A stretch of 64,000 nt of DNA from Microtetraspora glauca (GCA_000721275.1 JOFO01000012.1:76621-140620); one strand, 5' to 3'. Counted from the first letter of the stretch, positions 26,859 through 35,300 are shown. Program-made: numbers and translations. The notes: generated by a model not told the origin, from the sequence alone.

Positions 26859-28136
26859 GTGGCGTCCACGGTCACCGACAAGCGGCCCGGCTACGGGCAG
26901 CTGCTGCGCACCCCCGGTACGCTCTCCTTCCTGATCCCCGGCTTCGCCGCCCGGCAGCCGTTCGCGATGCTGACCATCGGCATCGTCCTGCTCGTCCAGC
27001 ACACCACCGGCTCGTACGGCAGCGCCGGCGCCGCCGCCGCCGTCACCGGCGTCTCCATGGCGCTCTTCGCCCCGCAGAGCGGCAAGCTCGCCGACCGCTT
27101 CGGCCAGCGGGCCGTCCTCCTCCCCGGCGTCATCGTGCACGCCGCCTCCGTCTCGGCGCTGGTCGCGCTCGCGCTGGCCGGCGCCCCGCTGTGGGCGCTG
27201 TTCCTCGCCGCCGTGCCCGCCGGCGCGTCCGTCCCGCAGGTCGGCCCGATGGTCCGGGCCCGCTGGGCGGCCAAGCTGGACGGCACGCCTCTGATGCCGA
27301 CCGCCGCGGCCTTCGAGTCCGTCACCGACGAGTTCACCTTCGTCGTCGGCCCGGTCCTCGCCACCGCCCTGTGCACCGGCGTCCACCCGGCCGCCGGCCT
27401 CGTCACCGAAGCCGCCCTCACCCTCGTCGGCGGCCTCTTCTTCGCCGCCCAGCGCGCCACCCAGCCGCCGCACGGCCTGCTCGCCGCCGCCGGCCGCGCC
27501 GGCGCCGAACCGCACCGCTCCGCGCTGTCCGTCCCCGGCGTCCGCGTCCTGATCGTCGCCTTCCTCGGCATCGGCGCCGTCTTCGGCGGCATGCAGGTCT
27601 CGCTCACCGCCTTCAGCGAGGAGATCGGCAACCCCGGCGCCAACGGCCTGCTGTACGGCGTCTTCGCCGCCGGCAACATGCTCGCCGGCATCGCCATGGG
27701 CGCCATCGCCTGGAAGACCGGCCCCCGCCGCCGCCTGATCCTCGGCTACACCGGCCTCACCGTCGCCGCGTCCCTGCTGTGGACCGCGCACTCGGTGCTG
27801 CTGCTCGGCGCCCTCGGCCTCGTCGTCGGCCTGTCCATCGCCCCGGCCCTCATCACCGGCTACACCATCGTCGAGACCCTGATCCCGGCCTCCGCCCGCA
27901 CCGAGGCGTTCACCTGGCTCACCGGAGCCGTCGCCCTCGGCCAGGCCCTGGCCGTCACCGTCGCCGGCCGGCTGGCCGACGCCCACGGCTCCGGCGCCGG
28001 ATTCCTCGTCCCCGCCGCGGGCACCGCGCTCGCCTTCGTCACCCTCGTCGCCCTGCGCTCGCGGCTCAAGCCGCGCGAGGCGAGCCGGGTCGCGGCGCGT
28101 GGTGTCGGTCACCGCGTGCCGGTGGCGGTGGACTGA
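26859..28136 (+). CDS. Major facilitator superfamily transporter
   Basis: A 425-residue MFS protein with about 12 hydrophobic segments and the motif-A-like loop SGKLADRFGQRA (about 74-85) between TM2 and TM3. The GTG start (ASTVTDKRPGYG) is preceded by AAAGG and lies shortly before TM1. Sequence type resembles streptomycete MFS proteins of unknown substrate, possibly sugar or drug efflux. Upstream is a repeat-containing gap, downstream the FmdB gene after 68 bases. Confidence 0.85.
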   Translation: MASTVTDKRPGYGQLLRTPGTLSFLIPGFAARQPFAMLTIGIVLLVQHTTGSYGSAGAAAAVTGVSMALFAPQSGKLADRFGQRAVLLPGVIVHAASVSALVALALAGAPLWALFLAAVPAGASVPQVGPMVRARWAAKLDGTPLMPTAAAFESVTDEFTFVVGPVLATALCTGVHPAAGLVTEAALTLVGGLFFAAQRATQPPHGLLAAAGRAGAEPHRSALSVPGVRVLIVAFLGIGAVFGGMQVSLTAFSEEIGNPGANGLLYGVFAAGNMLAGIAMGAIAWKTGPRRRLILGYTGLTVAASLLWTAHSVLLLGALGLVVGLSIAPALITGYTIVETLIPASARTEAFTWLTGAVALGQALAVTVAGRLADAHGSGAGFLVPAAGTALAFVTLVALRSRLKPREASRVAARGVGHRVPVAVD

Positions 28137-28142
28137 ACCGGC

Positions 28143-28193
28143 GGAATACGTCACTATGGAGCGTCGTTAGCACTCGATGAGTGTGAGTGCCAG
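28143..28193 (+). promoter_or_regulatory. Sigma-R-type promoter overlapping a CIRCE (HrcA) operator
   Basis: GGAAT (28143-28147), an 18-base spacer, then GTT (28166-28168), the sigma-R consensus GGAAT-N18-GTT. Starting at 28167 is TTAGCACTC-N9-GAGTGCCAG (28167-28193), 16 of 18 bases identical to the CIRCE inverted repeat TTAGCACTC-N9-GAGTGCTAA bound by HrcA. The predicted transcription start falls inside the CIRCE, and its right arm abuts the AGGAGG ribosome site of the FmdB gene. Confidence 0.72.
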
Positions 28194-28204
28194 GAGGAAG
28201 ACTA

Positions 28205-28510
28205 GTGCCGACCTACCAGTACCAGTGCACCGAGTGCGGCGAGGGCCTCGAGGCGGTCCAGAAGTTCACGGACGACGCGCTGACCGAGTGCCCCGCCTGC
28301 CACGGCCGACTCAAGAAGGTGTTCTCCGCCGTCGGCATCGTCTTCAAGGGCTCGGGCTTCTACCGGAACGACAGCCGCGGCGCCTCGTCCAGCAGCTCGC
28401 CGGCCACGAAGAGCTCGACGTCCTCCACGACGTCCACCTCCTCGGCCGCGTCCGACGCGAAGCCGGCCTCGACGACGTCCACCTCGACGTCCCCGACCCC
28501 GGCCGCCTGA
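28205..28510 (+). CDS. FmdB-family zinc-ribbon protein
   Basis: A 101-residue protein. The N-terminal zinc ribbon (about 1-45) begins VPTYQYQCTECG and has the paired CTEC...CPAC cysteines and the FSAVGIVFKGSGFY segment of the FmdB regulatory family. The C-terminal half is a low-complexity Ser/Thr/Ala/Pro tail of about 55 residues. The GTG has AGGAGG upstream. FmdB-like proteins have no settled biochemical role; the promoter here carries both a thiol-stress and a heat-shock element, consistent with a redox- or folding-stress role (inference). Confidence 0.9.
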   Translation: MPTYQYQCTECGEGLEAVQKFTDDALTECPACHGRLKKVFSAVGIVFKGSGFYRNDSRGASSSSSPATKSSTSSTTSTSSAASDAKPASTTSTSTSPTPAA

Positions 28511-28538
28511 GCCGCCGCCACCCCGGCAGCACCGCCCC

Positions 28539-28571
28539 GACCCCGACTCCCGCCACGCGGGGGCCGGGGTC
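28539..28571 (+). terminator. Hairpin terminator after the FmdB gene
   Basis: Arms 28539-28553 (GACCCCGACTCCCGC) and 28557-28571 pair with two mismatches around a 3-base loop, 28 bases after the stop. Confidence 0.7.
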
Positions 28572-28710
28572 TCGGCATGCCCCGGTCCGACCGTGCGGCG
28601 GTCCGACCGTGCGCCGGGTGAACCACCCTCGGGGGTGACCGAGTTGTCCACAGGCGGTGGATCGTCCACAGGCCGGAGCGGGATCGCGGGGCGGGCGGGA
28701 CAGTGGGCGC

Positions 28711-29304
28711 ATGAACGCCTACCCGAACCCGGCCGCCGGCACCACGCCCGCCGGCCTCCCCGCCCCCGTCTCCGTCCCCGTCCACGTCTCCGTCCCCGCC
28801 GCCTGCGCCGTACCGGACTTCGCGCCGCTGCGCGTCCGCGGCGCCCGCTTCCGGGCCCGGCCGCGCCGCGCGTCCGGCGCGCTCCTCGCCCTGGCCGCCG
28901 CCGCGCTCGCCGTCACCGCCGCCCTGCCCGGCCGGTACGACCCCGGGCCGCGCCCCGCCGCGGCACCCGCGGCGCCCGCCGCCCCCGCGGCCCGCTCCCC
29001 CGTGACCGCACCCGCGCGGCTCGTCTCCGCCCCGGTGCGGATCGCCGACGCGGAGGCCGTACGCCTGCTCCGCGCCGGCGACCGCGTGGACGTCATCGCC
29101 GCGCCCGCGGCCGACCTCGCGCTCGGCCAAGGCACCGGTGCGGCACGGGTGGTGGCGCGGGACGCCCGAGTGGCCGAAGTGCCGCGCCCGGGTGAGACTC
29201 GTTCGGACGGAGGGGCGTTGATCGTCCTGGCCGTGCCCCGGGCGACCGCGACGGAGCTGGCGGGTGCCGGTGTCACCTCCCAACTGGCGGTGACACTGTG
29301 CTGA
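28711..29304 (+). CDS. CpaB/RcpC-like single-pass membrane protein
   Basis: A 197-residue protein with an Arg-rich segment then one TM helix (about 52-70, GALLALAAAALAVTAAL) and an extracytoplasmic region. Residues 110-175 (VRIADAEAVRLLRAGDRVDV) match the RcpC/CpaB domain that in other bacteria belongs to Flp/Tad pilus assembly. No other tad genes are adjacent, so a pilus role is not supported by context. The ATG MNAYPNP is the first plausible start. Ala/Pro-rich low-complexity sequence surrounds the TM. Confidence 0.75.
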   Translation: MNAYPNPAAGTTPAGLPAPVSVPVHVSVPAACAVPDFAPLRVRGARFRARPRRASGALLALAAAALAVTAALPGRYDPGPRPAAAPAAPAAPAARSPVTAPARLVSAPVRIADAEAVRLLRAGDRVDVIAAPAADLALGQGTGAARVVARDARVAEVPRPGETRSDGGALIVLAVPRATATELAGAGVTSQLAVTLC

Positions 29305-29418
29305 TTCGCACGGACTCCCTGTCAAGTAACCGTCCTGGGTGTACGGATTGGACGGCTCTGCGCCCAGCGCGGCGTAATGGCTGCGCACACAGCACCCTCC
29401 CCGCAGAAAGGCACCTTG

Positions 29419-29934
29419 GTGACCGAGAAGAAGGAAAGCGTGATGGCGGGCTTCAAAGCCTTCCTGATGCGCGGCAACGTGATCGACCTCGCGGTGGCGG
29501 TCGTCATCGGCGCCGCGTTCACCAACATCGTGAACTCGGTGGTCAAGGGCATCATCAACCCGATCGTGGGCGCCTTCGGCACGAAGGACCTGGAGAGCTA
29601 CACCAGCTGCCTCAAGGACCCCTGCCGCGTCGTCGACGGCGAGATGCAGGGCATCCAGCTCCAGTGGGGCCTGGTGCTGAGCGCGATCCTCAGCTTCCTC
29701 ATCACCGCGGCGGTCGTCTACTTCCTGATGGTCCTGCCGATGGCCAAGATCCTCGCCAAGCGCGCCGCGCACGACAAGGCGAAGGAGGGCGTCGGCGAGG
29801 TCATGGAGGTCAGCGAGCTGGAGGTGCTCAAGGAGATCCGCGACCACCTGGTCGCCCAGCGCGGCTCCGGCAGCAGCCCCGCCGGCAGCGGCACGGGGAG
29901 CACGGGCGGCACGGGGACGCACTCCACCTCCTGA
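29419..29934 (+). CDS. mscL: Large-conductance mechanosensitive channel
   Basis: A 171-residue MscL, which opens under membrane tension on osmotic downshock. The N-terminal helix and TM1 read MAGFKAFLMRGNVIDLAVAV; TM2 is about 78-102 (LVLSAILSFLITAAVVYFLMV). The periplasmic loop has two cysteines (SCLKDPC), common in actinobacterial forms. A Ser/Gly/Thr-rich tail extends beyond the usual C-terminal helix bundle. The GTG at 29419 has AAAGG 7-8 bases upstream; the internal ATG at 29443 is an alternative. Confidence 0.95.
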   Translation: MTEKKESVMAGFKAFLMRGNVIDLAVAVVIGAAFTNIVNSVVKGIINPIVGAFGTKDLESYTSCLKDPCRVVDGEMQGIQLQWGLVLSAILSFLITAAVVYFLMVLPMAKILAKRAAHDKAKEGVGEVMEVSELEVLKEIRDHLVAQRGSGSSPAGSGTGSTGGTGTHSTS

Positions 29935-29953
29935 CCGGAGGGGCGCTCCGGCG

Positions 29954-30172
29954 TCAGAGGTGGTGCGGCGGCTTCTCGTCCAGGAAGCGCGCGAGGTCGG
30001 CGGCGGAGCCGCCGGCGGGAGGCCGCTCGCCCCACCCGCGGTCCGTGTCGTCCGCGGACTGCGCGTCCAGCGGATCGTCGAAGACGATCACCGGCTTCGG
30101 AGGGTTCTCGGAATGCGGCCGAACGCCGGTCGGCTTCGCGTCTCGCGGACCGTGGGCGGGGGCGGTGCTCAT
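29954..30172 (-). CDS. Small conserved hydrophilic protein
   Basis: A 72-residue Pro/Asp-rich soluble protein with no TM segment. The PKPVIVFDDPLDAQSADD stretch and a C-terminal helix DLARFLDEKPPHHL look conserved in type. The ATG is plausible. Convergent with mscL (20-base gap). I do not recognise a function. Confidence 0.65.
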   Translation of the reverse strand: MSTAPAHGPRDAKPTGVRPHSENPPKPVIVFDDPLDAQSADDTDRGWGERPPAGGSAADLARFLDEKPPHHL

Positions 30173-30216
30173 GTCTTCAGGGTACGCCCGCTCCCCCGCC
30201 CAGGACCCCCCTCATC

Positions 30217-30234
30217 AGCGGCCTTCCGGCCGCT
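30217..30234 (-). terminator. Short GC hairpin after the Mo-oxidoreductase operon
   Basis: AGCGGCC-TTCC-GGCCGCT, a perfect 7-bp stem 5 bases past the last gene of the operon on the minus strand. Confidence 0.55.
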
Positions 30235-30238
30235 CCGG

Positions 30239-30634
30239 TCACCGGTCCTTCGGGTCCAGCGCCCACAGGCCGAGGACCACCAGGAACGACAGGACGAGGA
30301 ACCCCGCGCCCCACCACGCGGTGCCGGTTTCGCCGGACATCCACTCGTCCACCACGATGGTCAGCCCCCAGAGCTGGCCGATCACCACCGTGAGCGCCAG
30401 CGCCAGCCGCGCCGACAGCTTCGAGGAGCGCTCCGGTTCCTGCTCCGTGCCCGCCCCGGGCCCCGGGCCCGTGTGCCGGATCCGCGGGTCGCCGTACCCG
30501 CTCGTGGGCCGGATCTGCGGATACCGCTCGCGCACCGGCCGGTTCAGCCGCGGCTGCGCGCTGCCCGGGCGGTACGACGGCGGCTGCGCGGGCCGGGGGG
30601 CCTCGGGGTCCTGGGGGAAGGGGCCGTCCGTCAC
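30239..30634 (-). CDS. Small membrane protein, last gene of the Mo-oxidoreductase operon
   Basis: A 131-residue protein: a Pro/Arg-rich cytoplasmic N-terminus (about 1-70) and two TM helices (about 77-92 and 105-126). Its GTG overlaps the Rieske stop as GTGA, so it is translated together with the oxidoreductase. No motif that I recognise; it could be an anchor or assembly factor for the complex. Confidence 0.75.
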   Translation of the reverse strand: MTDGPFPQDPEAPRPAQPPSYRPGSAQPRLNRPVRERYPQIRPTSGYGDPRIRHTGPGPGAGTEQEPERSSKLSARLALALTVVIGQLWGLTIVVDEWMSGETGTAWWGAGFLVLSFLVVLGLWALDPKDR

Positions 30635-31266
30635 GTGCGCTCACTCCTCTCCGGGCCGGACTGCTGCCGGTCGCGGCACATCGCGGGCCCGTCGCCGTGC
30701 TGCCGGCACAGGCCGTCCCGCAGGCTCTCGCCGGAGCGGGCGGTGCCGATGGCCCAGACGCTGCCGTCGGCCTGCTCGATCAGGATCACCTTCGGCAGGC
30801 CGCGCGGCGGCGGGCCGGCCGTGACCTCTCCGGTGCGGGCGTCGAAGACGCCCTCGTGGCAGGGGCAGTACAGCTCGCCCTCGCTGCCCCGGTCCTTGCG
30901 CCACAGGACGGCGCAGGCGAGATGGGTGCAGACGGCCGAGTAGCCGGTGAGGGTGCCGTCCTCCATGCGGATCGCGATGGCCCGGTCCTCGGCGCCGGGG
31001 TAGCGGAAGGCGAGCGACTCGCCGGGCAGGATCCGGTCGGCGATCTTCCTCGGCTCGGTCGGGTCGTCGCTGTCGCCGTGCCGGTGCAGGACGCCCGAGG
31101 CGACGGCGACGCCGCCGACGGCGAGGCCGCCCGAGACGGTGGCGACGATCCGCAGGTAGTCGCGGCGGGTCGTCAGGGAGTCGGCGGCGATCCGGTCGCG
31201 GAGCGCCTCCTGCGCCGCGTCGGCGCCGGCGTCCGGCGCGGGCGGCTGCGGGTCGGTGACGCTCAT
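30631..31266 (-). CDS. Rieske [2Fe-2S] protein with Tat-type signal anchor
   Basis: A 211-residue protein. The cluster-binding motifs are complete: CTHLAC (about 115-120) and CPCHEGVF (about 134). Residues 32-60 read TTRRDYLRIVATVSGG followed by a hydrophobic stretch, a twin-arginine signal or anchor that would place the Rieske domain outside the membrane. The ATG overlaps the 4Fe-4S gene stop as ATGA. It is an electron carrier in the five-gene operon; a Rieske subunit is unusual beside a NasA-type enzyme. Confidence 0.88.
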   Translation of the reverse strand: MSVTDPQPPAPDAGADAAQEALRDRIAADSLTTRRDYLRIVATVSGGLAVGGVAVASGVLHRHGDSDDPTEPRKIADRILPGESLAFRYPGAEDRAIAIRMEDGTLTGYSAVCTHLACAVLWRKDRGSEGELYCPCHEGVFDARTGEVTAGPPPRGLPKVILIEQADGSVWAIGTARSGESLRDGLCRQHGDGPAMCRDRQQSGPERSERT

Positions 31267-31862
31267 CGGACGTCCTTTCCGTTGATCTGGACGACCGGGA
31301 GCCCGCCGGGCACGGGCCACTGGACCTTGTCGGCGGGGACGACCATCGCCACCCCCGTGGTGACGGTGGTGCTGCCGAAGGTGAAGGAGTCGGCGACCTG
31401 GACGCCGGGGCGCTCGGCGCGGAGTTCGTCGAGGGTGCCGTAGAAGAGGGCGCCGGTGGGGCAGACGGTCGCGCACATGGGGGCGAGGCCGTAGGCGGTG
31501 CGGTCGTAGCAGAGGTTGCACTTCATCTGCAGCTTCGCCTGGAGGTCGATCTTCGGGACGCCGAAGGGGCAGGCGTTGACGCAGTTGGCGCAACCGATGC
31601 AGCGGGTGGTGTCGGCCTGCTGCACGACGCCGTCGGCGGTCACCAGGATCGCGTCGGCGGGGCAGACCTCGGCGCACGGGGCGACGGGGTCCTCGCAGTG
31701 CATGCAGACGGTGGGAAGGGAGGCGACGGAGTGGCCTTCGTCGGGGTAGTCGAGGTGGATCATCGACTTGCCGCGGTGCGAGTCGCATTCGCGGCAGGCG
31801 GAGACGCAGGCCTGGCAGCCGATGCAGCGGCCCGGGTCGATGAAGATCGTGCGGCCCATCAT
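31263..31862 (-). CDS. 4Fe-4S electron-transfer subunit (DmsB/FdhB-like)
   Basis: A 199-residue ferredoxin-like protein with four cysteine clusters: CIGCQACVSAC, CMHCEDPVAPCAEVCP, CIGCANCVNACPFG and CNLCYDR...CATVCP, the pattern of four-cluster electron-transfer subunits of Mo-bisMGD oxidoreductases. It starts 6 bases after the catalytic gene and overlaps the Rieske gene. It would relay electrons between membrane subunit and Mo enzyme. No signal peptide. Confidence 0.92.
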   Translation of the reverse strand: MMGRTIFIDPGRCIGCQACVSACRECDSHRGKSMIHLDYPDEGHSVASLPTVCMHCEDPVAPCAEVCPADAILVTADGVVQQADTTRCIGCANCVNACPFGVPKIDLQAKLQMKCNLCYDRTAYGLAPMCATVCPTGALFYGTLDELRAERPGVQVADSFTFGSTTVTTGVAMVVPADKVQWPVPGGLPVVQINGKDVR

Positions 31863-31868
31863 GTGCGG

Positions 31869-34181
31869 TCAGCTCCTCTCCGCGGTGCCCCGCCCCTGCG
31901 GGGACGTGGGCGGCAGGGGGTCGGTGCGGGAGACCTGGGTCTCGGGGTAGGCGAGCTGCCCGGGGGCGGTCGGCGGCGCGGGGACGTCGTCGACGCGTTC
32001 GGCGGCCTCGATGCGGGCCGCGCAGACCTTGTACTCGGGGATCTTGGAGCGGGGGTCGAGGGCGTCGATGGTGAGGGCGTTCGCGGCGGTGGGGACGGGC
32101 CAGTGGTAGGGGACGAAGACGGTGTCGGGGCGGATGGCCTCGGTGACCAGGGCGGGGAAGACCTCGCTGCCGCGGCGGGTGACGACCCGGACGGGGTCGC
32201 CGTTGCGGAAGCCGTGCGAGGGGTGGACCTCGACCCAGGGGCGGGGCGTCTGCTCGACGAGGGCGCCGAGCCGGCGGGTCTGGTTGCCGGAGAGGAAGTG
32301 GGCGACGGTCCGGCCGGTGGTGAGCGAGAGCGGGTACTCCTCACTGTAGGGGTCCATCGGCGGGTGCCATTCGACGACCTGGAGGTGGATCTTGCCGTCG
32401 GGGTGGTAGGTGCGGCCGTCCTCGAAGAGGCGGGGGGTGCCGGGGTGGTCGGTGGTCGGGCAGGGCCAGGCGATGCCGCCGGTCTCCTCCAGCCGCTCGT
32501 AGGTGATGCCGTAGTAGTCGTTGACGGTGCCGGCGGAGGCGGTCCGCAGCTCCTCGAAGACGGAGCGGGAGTCGGGGAAGGCGAACTTGTCGCCGGCGCC
32601 GAGCCGCTTGGCCAGCTCGCAGATGACCCAGGTGTCGGTGCGGACGCCGGCCGGGGGTTCCTGGGCCTTGTTGTGCTTGACGACCCGGGCCTCGGCGTTG
32701 GCCATGACGCCCTCGTCCTCAGCCCAGACGGTGACGGGGAAGACGACGTGGGCGTTGGCGGCGGTCTCGGAGAGGAAGAAGTCGAACTGGGCGTGGAACT
32801 GGAGGGTGTCGTAGCCGTCCTTGACCGTGGCGTAGTTCGGGAGGGAGACGAAGGGGTTGTTGCAGATGCCGATGAGGCCGCGGATCTCGGCGCGCTGCAT
32901 CTGCCAGACCATCTCCATCATGGAGGTGCCGGCGGGCGGGAGCTCGGCCTCGTCGATGCCCCAGATCTCGCAGATCTGGCGGCGGTGCTCGGGGTTGGAG
33001 ATGGACCGGCCGCCGGGCAGGAGGTCGGACTTCTGGCCGTGCTCGCGGCCGCCCTGGCCGTTGCCCTGCCCGGTGATGGTGCCGTAGCCGGCGCCGGGCC
33101 TGCCGATGTTCCCGGTGGCGACGCACAGGTTGATGATGGTGAGGCAGTTCTCGACGCCCTGCGAGTGGTGCTCGACGCCGCGGGCGTGCCAGGCCATGGC
33201 CTTGCCCGCGCCGGCGAACATGCGGGCGACCTGGACGATCTGCTCCTCGGGGACGCCGCAGATCTCCGCGGAGCGGGACGGCGGGTACGCGGCGACGGTG
33301 GCCCTGACCTCGTCCCAGCCGGTGGTGTGGGCGGCGAGGTACGCCTCGTCGGTGAGCCCTTCGGCGACGATCACGTGCAGGACGGCGTTGAAGAAGGCGG
33401 AGTCGGTGCCGGGCTTGAGGGCGACGTGGACGTCGGCGGTGCGGGCGATGGCCGTCTGCCGGGGGTCGACCACGATGAGGGTGGCGCCGCGGTCGCGGGC
33501 CCCCCACAGGTACTGGGTCATCACCGGGAAGCACTCGCCGACGTTGGAGCCGGCGATGAGGAGGCAGTCGGTGAGGAGGATGTCGGAGAAGGGGTTGCCG
33601 GCCCGGTCGATGCCGAAGGCGAGCTTGTTGGCGCCGGCCGCGGACACCATGCAGAGGCGCCCGTTGTAGTCGACGTGCCGGGTCTTCAGGGCGACCCGGG
33701 CGAACTTGCCGACGAGGTAGGTCTTCTCGGAGTAGAGGCTGGCTCCGCCGAGCAGCCCGAAGGCGTCGTGGCCGTACTCGGCCTGGATGCGGCGGATCTC
33801 GGCGACCGTGTGGTCGAGCGCCTCCTCCCAGCCGACCTCGCGGAACGGCTCGTCGCGGTTGCGGCGCAGGAGCGGGGCGGTGAGCCGGTCGGGGTGGTTG
33901 ACCTGCTGGTAGGCGTTGATGCCCTTGGGGCAGAGCCGCATCCGGTTGATGTCGTGGTTGCGGGGTTCGACGCCGAAGACCTTGCCGCCGCGGTCGACCC
34001 GCAGGTACATCCCGCACTGCACCCCGCAGAAGCAGCAGTGGGTGGGGACGAGGGTCTCCCCGTTCTGGTCGGCGTGCCACCGGTCGGCGGGCAGCCCGCC
34101 GGCGTCCCGGAAGTTCCGGGTGCCGGGCGGGGCGACGGAGGGATCGAGCGGCAGCGCGCGGGAGGGGTCGGTCGCGGTCAC
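31869..34181 (-). CDS. Molybdopterin oxidoreductase, NasA/NapA-like (probable nitrate reductase)
   Basis: A 770-residue bis-MGD enzyme. The N-terminal 4Fe-4S site is HCCFCGVQCGM followed by LCPKG (about 49-87). The Mo ligand is Cys in NGRLCMVSAAG (about 173), as in NapA/NasA and Cys-type formate dehydrogenases. The C-terminal domain carries LTTGRTVAHFLSGNQTRR (about 630). There is no Tat signal, so it is cytoplasmic. NarK and NirBD nearby favour nitrate as substrate; formate is the alternative, since pyruvate formate-lyase is also adjacent. GTG start one base after the upstream stop codon. Confidence 0.85.
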   Translation of the reverse strand: MTATDPSRALPLDPSVAPPGTRNFRDAGGLPADRWHADQNGETLVPTHCCFCGVQCGMYLRVDRGGKVFGVEPRNHDINRMRLCPKGINAYQQVNHPDRLTAPLLRRNRDEPFREVGWEEALDHTVAEIRRIQAEYGHDAFGLLGGASLYSEKTYLVGKFARVALKTRHVDYNGRLCMVSAAGANKLAFGIDRAGNPFSDILLTDCLLIAGSNVGECFPVMTQYLWGARDRGATLIVVDPRQTAIARTADVHVALKPGTDSAFFNAVLHVIVAEGLTDEAYLAAHTTGWDEVRATVAAYPPSRSAEICGVPEEQIVQVARMFAGAGKAMAWHARGVEHHSQGVENCLTIINLCVATGNIGRPGAGYGTITGQGNGQGGREHGQKSDLLPGGRSISNPEHRRQICEIWGIDEAELPPAGTSMMEMVWQMQRAEIRGLIGICNNPFVSLPNYATVKDGYDTLQFHAQFDFFLSETAANAHVVFPVTVWAEDEGVMANAEARVVKHNKAQEPPAGVRTDTWVICELAKRLGAGDKFAFPDSRSVFEELRTASAGTVNDYYGITYERLEETGGIAWPCPTTDHPGTPRLFEDGRTYHPDGKIHLQVVEWHPPMDPYSEEYPLSLTTGRTVAHFLSGNQTRRLGALVEQTPRPWVEVHPSHGFRNGDPVRVVTRRGSEVFPALVTEAIRPDTVFVPYHWPVPTAANALTIDALDPRSKIPEYKVCAARIEAAERVDDVPAPPTAPGQLAYPETQVSRTDPLPPTSPQGRGTAERS

Positions 34182-35300
34182 TTACTGGAAGCCCTTCTTG
34201 ACGTGGGTGAGGTAGGCGTTGCCGCGGAGGACGCGCTTGCAGCGGGGGCAGTACTCGGCCCACTCGTCGAAGTCGAGCTTGAGGTCCCTCATGGTGCCGC
34301 GCAGGTTGTCGACGTACTCGGGGGTGTCGATGGGCTCGTGGCAGCGGCGGCAGGTCTTCAGCTCCCCGCCGTCCTTGCGGCGGGAGGTGTACTTGAAGAG
34401 CTGCATGCCGACGGCGGCGGGCCGCTGGACGATGTGGAAGAACTTCCCGAACGGGATGTAGATGAGGGTGAAGACCACCGAGACCATGTGCAGGATCGCC
34501 AGGAACTCGTAGCCGCCGCCGTGCAGGAAGATCGACGAGAAGGTGAGCAGCAGGCCGGTGACCGAGATGACGATCAGGGCGATCAGCGGGACCAGGTCGT
34601 AGGCGAAGCGCTGGCCGGTGACGGCGCCGCGGTCCTTCATGCGCCGCCACAGGAAGTAGGAGGCGCCGGCGATGACGAGGACGGCGGCGATGTCCAGACC
34701 GTGGAACATGAGCCAGCCGAGGAGGTTGAGCGAGTCGAAGCCGAGGACCTTGAAGCCCCAGATCCGCATCTCGTACCCGGGTCCGTCGCCGGTGGCGGAG
34801 GTGAAGGTGAACCAGCCCCAGGTGAGCGGGAAGGTGATGAGCGCGGCGAGGACGCAGCCCCAGAAGAGGAGCTGGTGGGCGGCCCAGCGGGCGTGCGAGC
34901 GGGCGCCGAGGAACTTCTGGAAGCCGAGGTAGGTGGCGATCATCCTCGGCAGCGCGGTGGGGGCCCTGCGGAAGTTCTCGGCGGAGAAGAGGGAGCCCCA
35001 GCCGCGGCGGAAGAGGCGCCGGGCGCCGGGGGCGGAGATCCAGACGGTGTAGCGGTAGGCGACGCCGAAGGCCAGGAAGACGGTGGCGACGGCGTACGGC
35101 AGCAGCGCCGAGTCGAAGTCGCGGAGCAGCCGGCTGCCGAGGACGATGGCGAGGATCAGCAGGACGGAGACGGCGGTGCCGGCGAGGGCGGCACGGCGGC
35201 GGACGGCGGCGGGGGTCTGGCGCGCGCGGCCGTCCGGGACCGGGGTGGGCGCCTCCGGGGCGGGAGGGGTGGGTTCGGCGGTCTGCGGTGGCTCGGTCAC
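34182..35300 (-). CDS. Cytochrome-b-like membrane subunit with C-terminal CxxC pairs
   Basis: A 372-residue protein with six TM helices (about 36-58, 67-88, 140-165, 193-218, 233-258, 263-290). Histidines in or next to TM helices (WAAHQLLFW, LMFHGLD, AILHMVSV, KFFHIVQR) could bind b-type heme, as in NarI/HdrE-type quinol oxidases. The C-terminal soluble part has CRRCH and, about 35 residues later, CPRC, which could be a zinc ribbon or an Fe/heme site. First gene of the five-gene operon, abutting the Mo subunit gene. ATG/GTG start after a 40-residue Pro-rich tail. Confidence 0.78.
   Translation of the reverse strand: MTEPPQTAEPTPPAPEAPTPVPDGRARQTPAAVRRRAALAGTAVSVLLILAIVLGSRLLRDFDSALLPYAVATVFLAFGVAYRYTVWISAPGARRLFRRGWGSLFSAENFRRAPTALPRMIATYLGFQKFLGARSHARWAAHQLLFWGCVLAALITFPLTWGWFTFTSATGDGPGYEMRIWGFKVLGFDSLNLLGWLMFHGLDIAAVLVIAGASYFLWRRMKDRGAVTGQRFAYDLVPLIALIVISVTGLLLTFSSIFLHGGGYEFLAILHMVSVVFTLIYIPFGKFFHIVQRPAAVGMQLFKYTSRRKDGGELKTCRRCHEPIDTPEYVDNLRGTMRDLKLDFDEWAEYCPRCKRVLRGNAYLTHVKKGFQ

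Noticed and set aside
28129..28157. TGGACT-N17-CACTAT as a housekeeping promoter for the FmdB gene
   Set aside because: Both hexamers are weak, and the exact sigma-R pattern a few bases downstream explains the region better.
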